A stretch of DNA of 64,000 nt from Sphingomonas nostoxanthinifaciens (lineage in GTDB: Bacteria > Pseudomonadota > Alphaproteobacteria > Sphingomonadales > Sphingomonadaceae). The position numbers and the translations under genes are program-made. Below, one piece after another: positions 62,948 through 64,000 of the stretch. Position 1 is the stretch's first letter, and each line of letters opens with the position of its first letter. The stretch covers positions 3,670,001-3,734,000 of the forward strand of contig NZ_CP082839.1 of NCBI RefSeq assembly GCF_019930585.1. Direction: 5' to 3'. Under the pieces are notes generated by a model, which worked only from the letters and a program-made list of their open reading frames with translations, searched no databases and had not been told where the DNA came from.

Positions 62948-63226
62948 ATGGACTCGGTTTTCGAAGCGCTCTCGCACCCGATCCGGCGCGAGATATTGGA
63001 GATGCTGAAGCGCGGCAGCCGTTCGGCGGGCGAGCTGGCCGATGCATTCCCCGTCTCGAAACCGACCATGTCGGGCCACTTCGCCAAGCTGAAGGCGGCG
63101 GGCCTCATCCAGGGCGAGCAGCGCGGCAGCAGCGTCATCTACAGCCTCAACCTCTCGGTGCTGGAGGACGTCGTGCTGGGGTTCATGCGCCGGCTGGATG
63201 CCCGACCACGCAAGGGAGCCGAATGA
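62948..63226 (+). CDS. ArsR/SmtB family repressor, SdpR-like
   Basis: 92-residue winged-helix repressor. MDSVFEALSHPIRREILEML and the recognition helix SKPTMSGHFAKLKAAGLIQ are typical of the autorepressor SdpR type that lacks metal-binding cysteines. It overlaps the sdpI-like gene by four bases. ATG 62948 is preferred to 62933, as it starts at the conserved DxVFxALxxPxRR. A direct repeat GCTAA-TAT-GCTAA (62927-62939) just before it may be its own operator. Confidence 0.88.
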   Translation: MDSVFEALSHPIRREILEMLKRGSRSAGELADAFPVSKPTMSGHFAKLKAAGLIQGEQRGSSVIYSLNLSVLEDVVLGFMRRLDARPRKGAE

Positions 63227-63891
63227 TGCGGGTGAAGCCGATGATCCTCCTGTCCGCCGGCGTCGTGCTGGCGATGCTGCTCGCCGCCTACCTCGTCGGC
63301 ATCCGATTGCCCGAGACCATGGTCCTGCCGATCCACTGGAACGTGGACGGCAAGGCCGACGGCTTCGCCGGCAAGTGGACGGCCCTGTGCGTCGCGCCGG
63401 CGATGACCGCGGCCGTGTCGGTGCTGCTGGCGACGCTGCCGGCGATCGATCCGTTGCGCGACGGATTGAACCGCAGCGCCAGCCTCTATCGTGCCGCCTG
63501 GATCGGCCTGCTGGCGCTGATGGCGGTGACGCAGACGCTGCCGATCGGCACGGCGCTGGGCTGGCACTTCGGCGCGCCGCGACTGCATCTGGCGGCGATC
63601 GGCCTGTTCCTGATCGTGCTCGGCAACCTGATGCCGAAATCGCGGCCGAGCCGCTTCGTCGGCATCCGCACGCCGTGGACGCTGGCCAGCACCGACGTGT
63701 GGATCGCCACCCATCGACTGGGCGGCCGGCTGATGATGGCGGCCGGGGCGATCTGGGTCGTCGCCGCGCTGATTGGCCGGCCGCTGGTCCAGCTTCACGC
63801 GCTGATGATCGTCGGCATCGCGGTCGCGGCGATCGTGCCGGCACTCTGGTCCTACGTGCTATGGCGCCGCGAGACCGGGCGCAGCGCCTGA
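63223..63891 (+). CDS. SdpI/YhfL-type membrane protein (DUF1648 + SdpI)
   Basis: 222 residues, about six helices. DUF1648 entry PETMVLPIHWNVDGKADGF, then the SdpI signature GNLMPKSRPSRFVGIRTPWTL and WIATHRLGGRL. In Bacillus SdpI gives immunity to the SdpC killing toxin and titrates SdpR at the membrane; in proteobacteria the pair is common without a known toxin. Coupled to the repressor (ATGA). Confidence 0.9.
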   Translation: MMRVKPMILLSAGVVLAMLLAAYLVGIRLPETMVLPIHWNVDGKADGFAGKWTALCVAPAMTAAVSVLLATLPAIDPLRDGLNRSASLYRAAWIGLLALMAVTQTLPIGTALGWHFGAPRLHLAAIGLFLIVLGNLMPKSRPSRFVGIRTPWTLASTDVWIATHRLGGRLMMAAGAIWVVAALIGRPLVQLHALMIVGIAVAAIVPALWSYVLWRRETGRSA

Positions 63892-63951
63892 ACCTTGAGG
63901 CGCCTCCGACGAAGCGGGCGCGACGATCGACCGTCCGATCCTGGGCTCGCC

Positions 63952-63980
63952 TTGACAGGCTGAACCGGCATTCACATATG
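63952..63980 (+). promoter_or_regulatory. candidate sigma-70 promoter at window edge
   Basis: TTGACA (63952-63957) and CATATG (63975-63980), 17 bases apart. It points rightwards out of the window to an unseen gene. The -10 is poor, so the call is weak. Confidence 0.35.
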
Positions 63981-64000
63981 CCCATTGGCACTCGACATAT

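Noticed and set aside
1..64000. CRISPR array, insertion sequence, prophage or complete rRNA operon
   Set aside because: No regularly spaced direct repeats, transposase, integrase or phage structural genes, or rRNA sequence were recognised.

Overview
The window is a GC-rich chromosomal segment (roughly 65-70% G+C by eye) from an alphaproteobacterium, most likely a Sphingomonas-type sphingomonad. Support: a zeaxanthin-type carotenoid cluster (crtY-crtI-LOG-crtB with a divergent sterol-desaturase-type hydroxylase), an SspB-alpha adaptor, COQ9, DUF4167 and CHCC zinc-finger proteins, a PEP-CTERM protein with the sphingomonad tail style, a Cpa/Tad pilus locus and many short palindromic intergenic repeats. 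All assignments are from reading the sequence; no database search was run.

Layout. 1-5.4 kb: 5'-part of a dGTPase-like gene and sspB (minus), then the histidine operon hisB-H-A-F-E plus a HIT hydrolase, interrupted by two palindromic repeats. 5.4-12.7 kb: VOC protein, amino acid permease, Tat-exported SDR, PfkB sugar/nucleoside kinase, a lipoprotein, a CHCC zinc-finger protein, a YdcZ-type transporter and tldD. 12.8-14.7 kb: nitrogen sensing and uptake (glnK-amtB) behind a good sigma-54 promoter. 14.7-16.8 kb: a strange STAS/CheA-like/CheW protein without a kinase core, and folE. 16.8-26 kb: exported hydrolases (amidohydrolase, penicillin/AHL-acylase family, M24 peptidase), a cupin, a 1066-residue autotransporter and two tiny overlapping genes. 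26-30 kb: MFS exporter, Na+/H+ antiporter, a Tyr/Gly/Arg-rich DUF2171 protein, tRNA-Ala(CGC). 30.2-33 kb: a small secreted protein, then a PhyH dioxygenase translationally coupled to a KpsC-like capsule glycosyltransferase. 33-34.4 kb: a low-GC, gene-poor island holding one PEP-CTERM gene behind a candidate CtrA box.

34.4-42 kb: carotenoid operon (crtY, crtI, LOG, crtB and a small exported protein, all touching or overlapping), divergent membrane hydroxylase plus OsmC, a candidate small RNA with a strong terminator, then a DMT exporter coupled to COQ9. 42-50.8 kb: NTF2-like protein, FAD oxidase, and the Cpa/Tad secretion genes cpaA-B-C-D-E-tadB-tadC, in which the ATPase cpaF and the pilin flp are missing; then a 37-residue peptide and a PspC protein. 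50.8-55.2 kb: M19 dipeptidase, phosphoesterase, DMT transporter, phospholipase-D-type cardiolipin synthase. 55.2-64 kb: rpoZ, DUF4167 protein, and a tightly coupled translation operon hisS-prfA-(two small Cys-rich paralogues)-prmC, then sppA, and an sdpR/sdpI-like autorepressor pair.

Most genes lie in short operons with 4-base stop/start overlaps. The points most worth following are the kinase-less STAS-CheA-CheW protein, the paired small Cys-rich genes buried between prfA and prmC, the candidate small RNA at 40.25 kb, the palindromic repeats that reach into gene starts, and the ATPase-less Tad locus.
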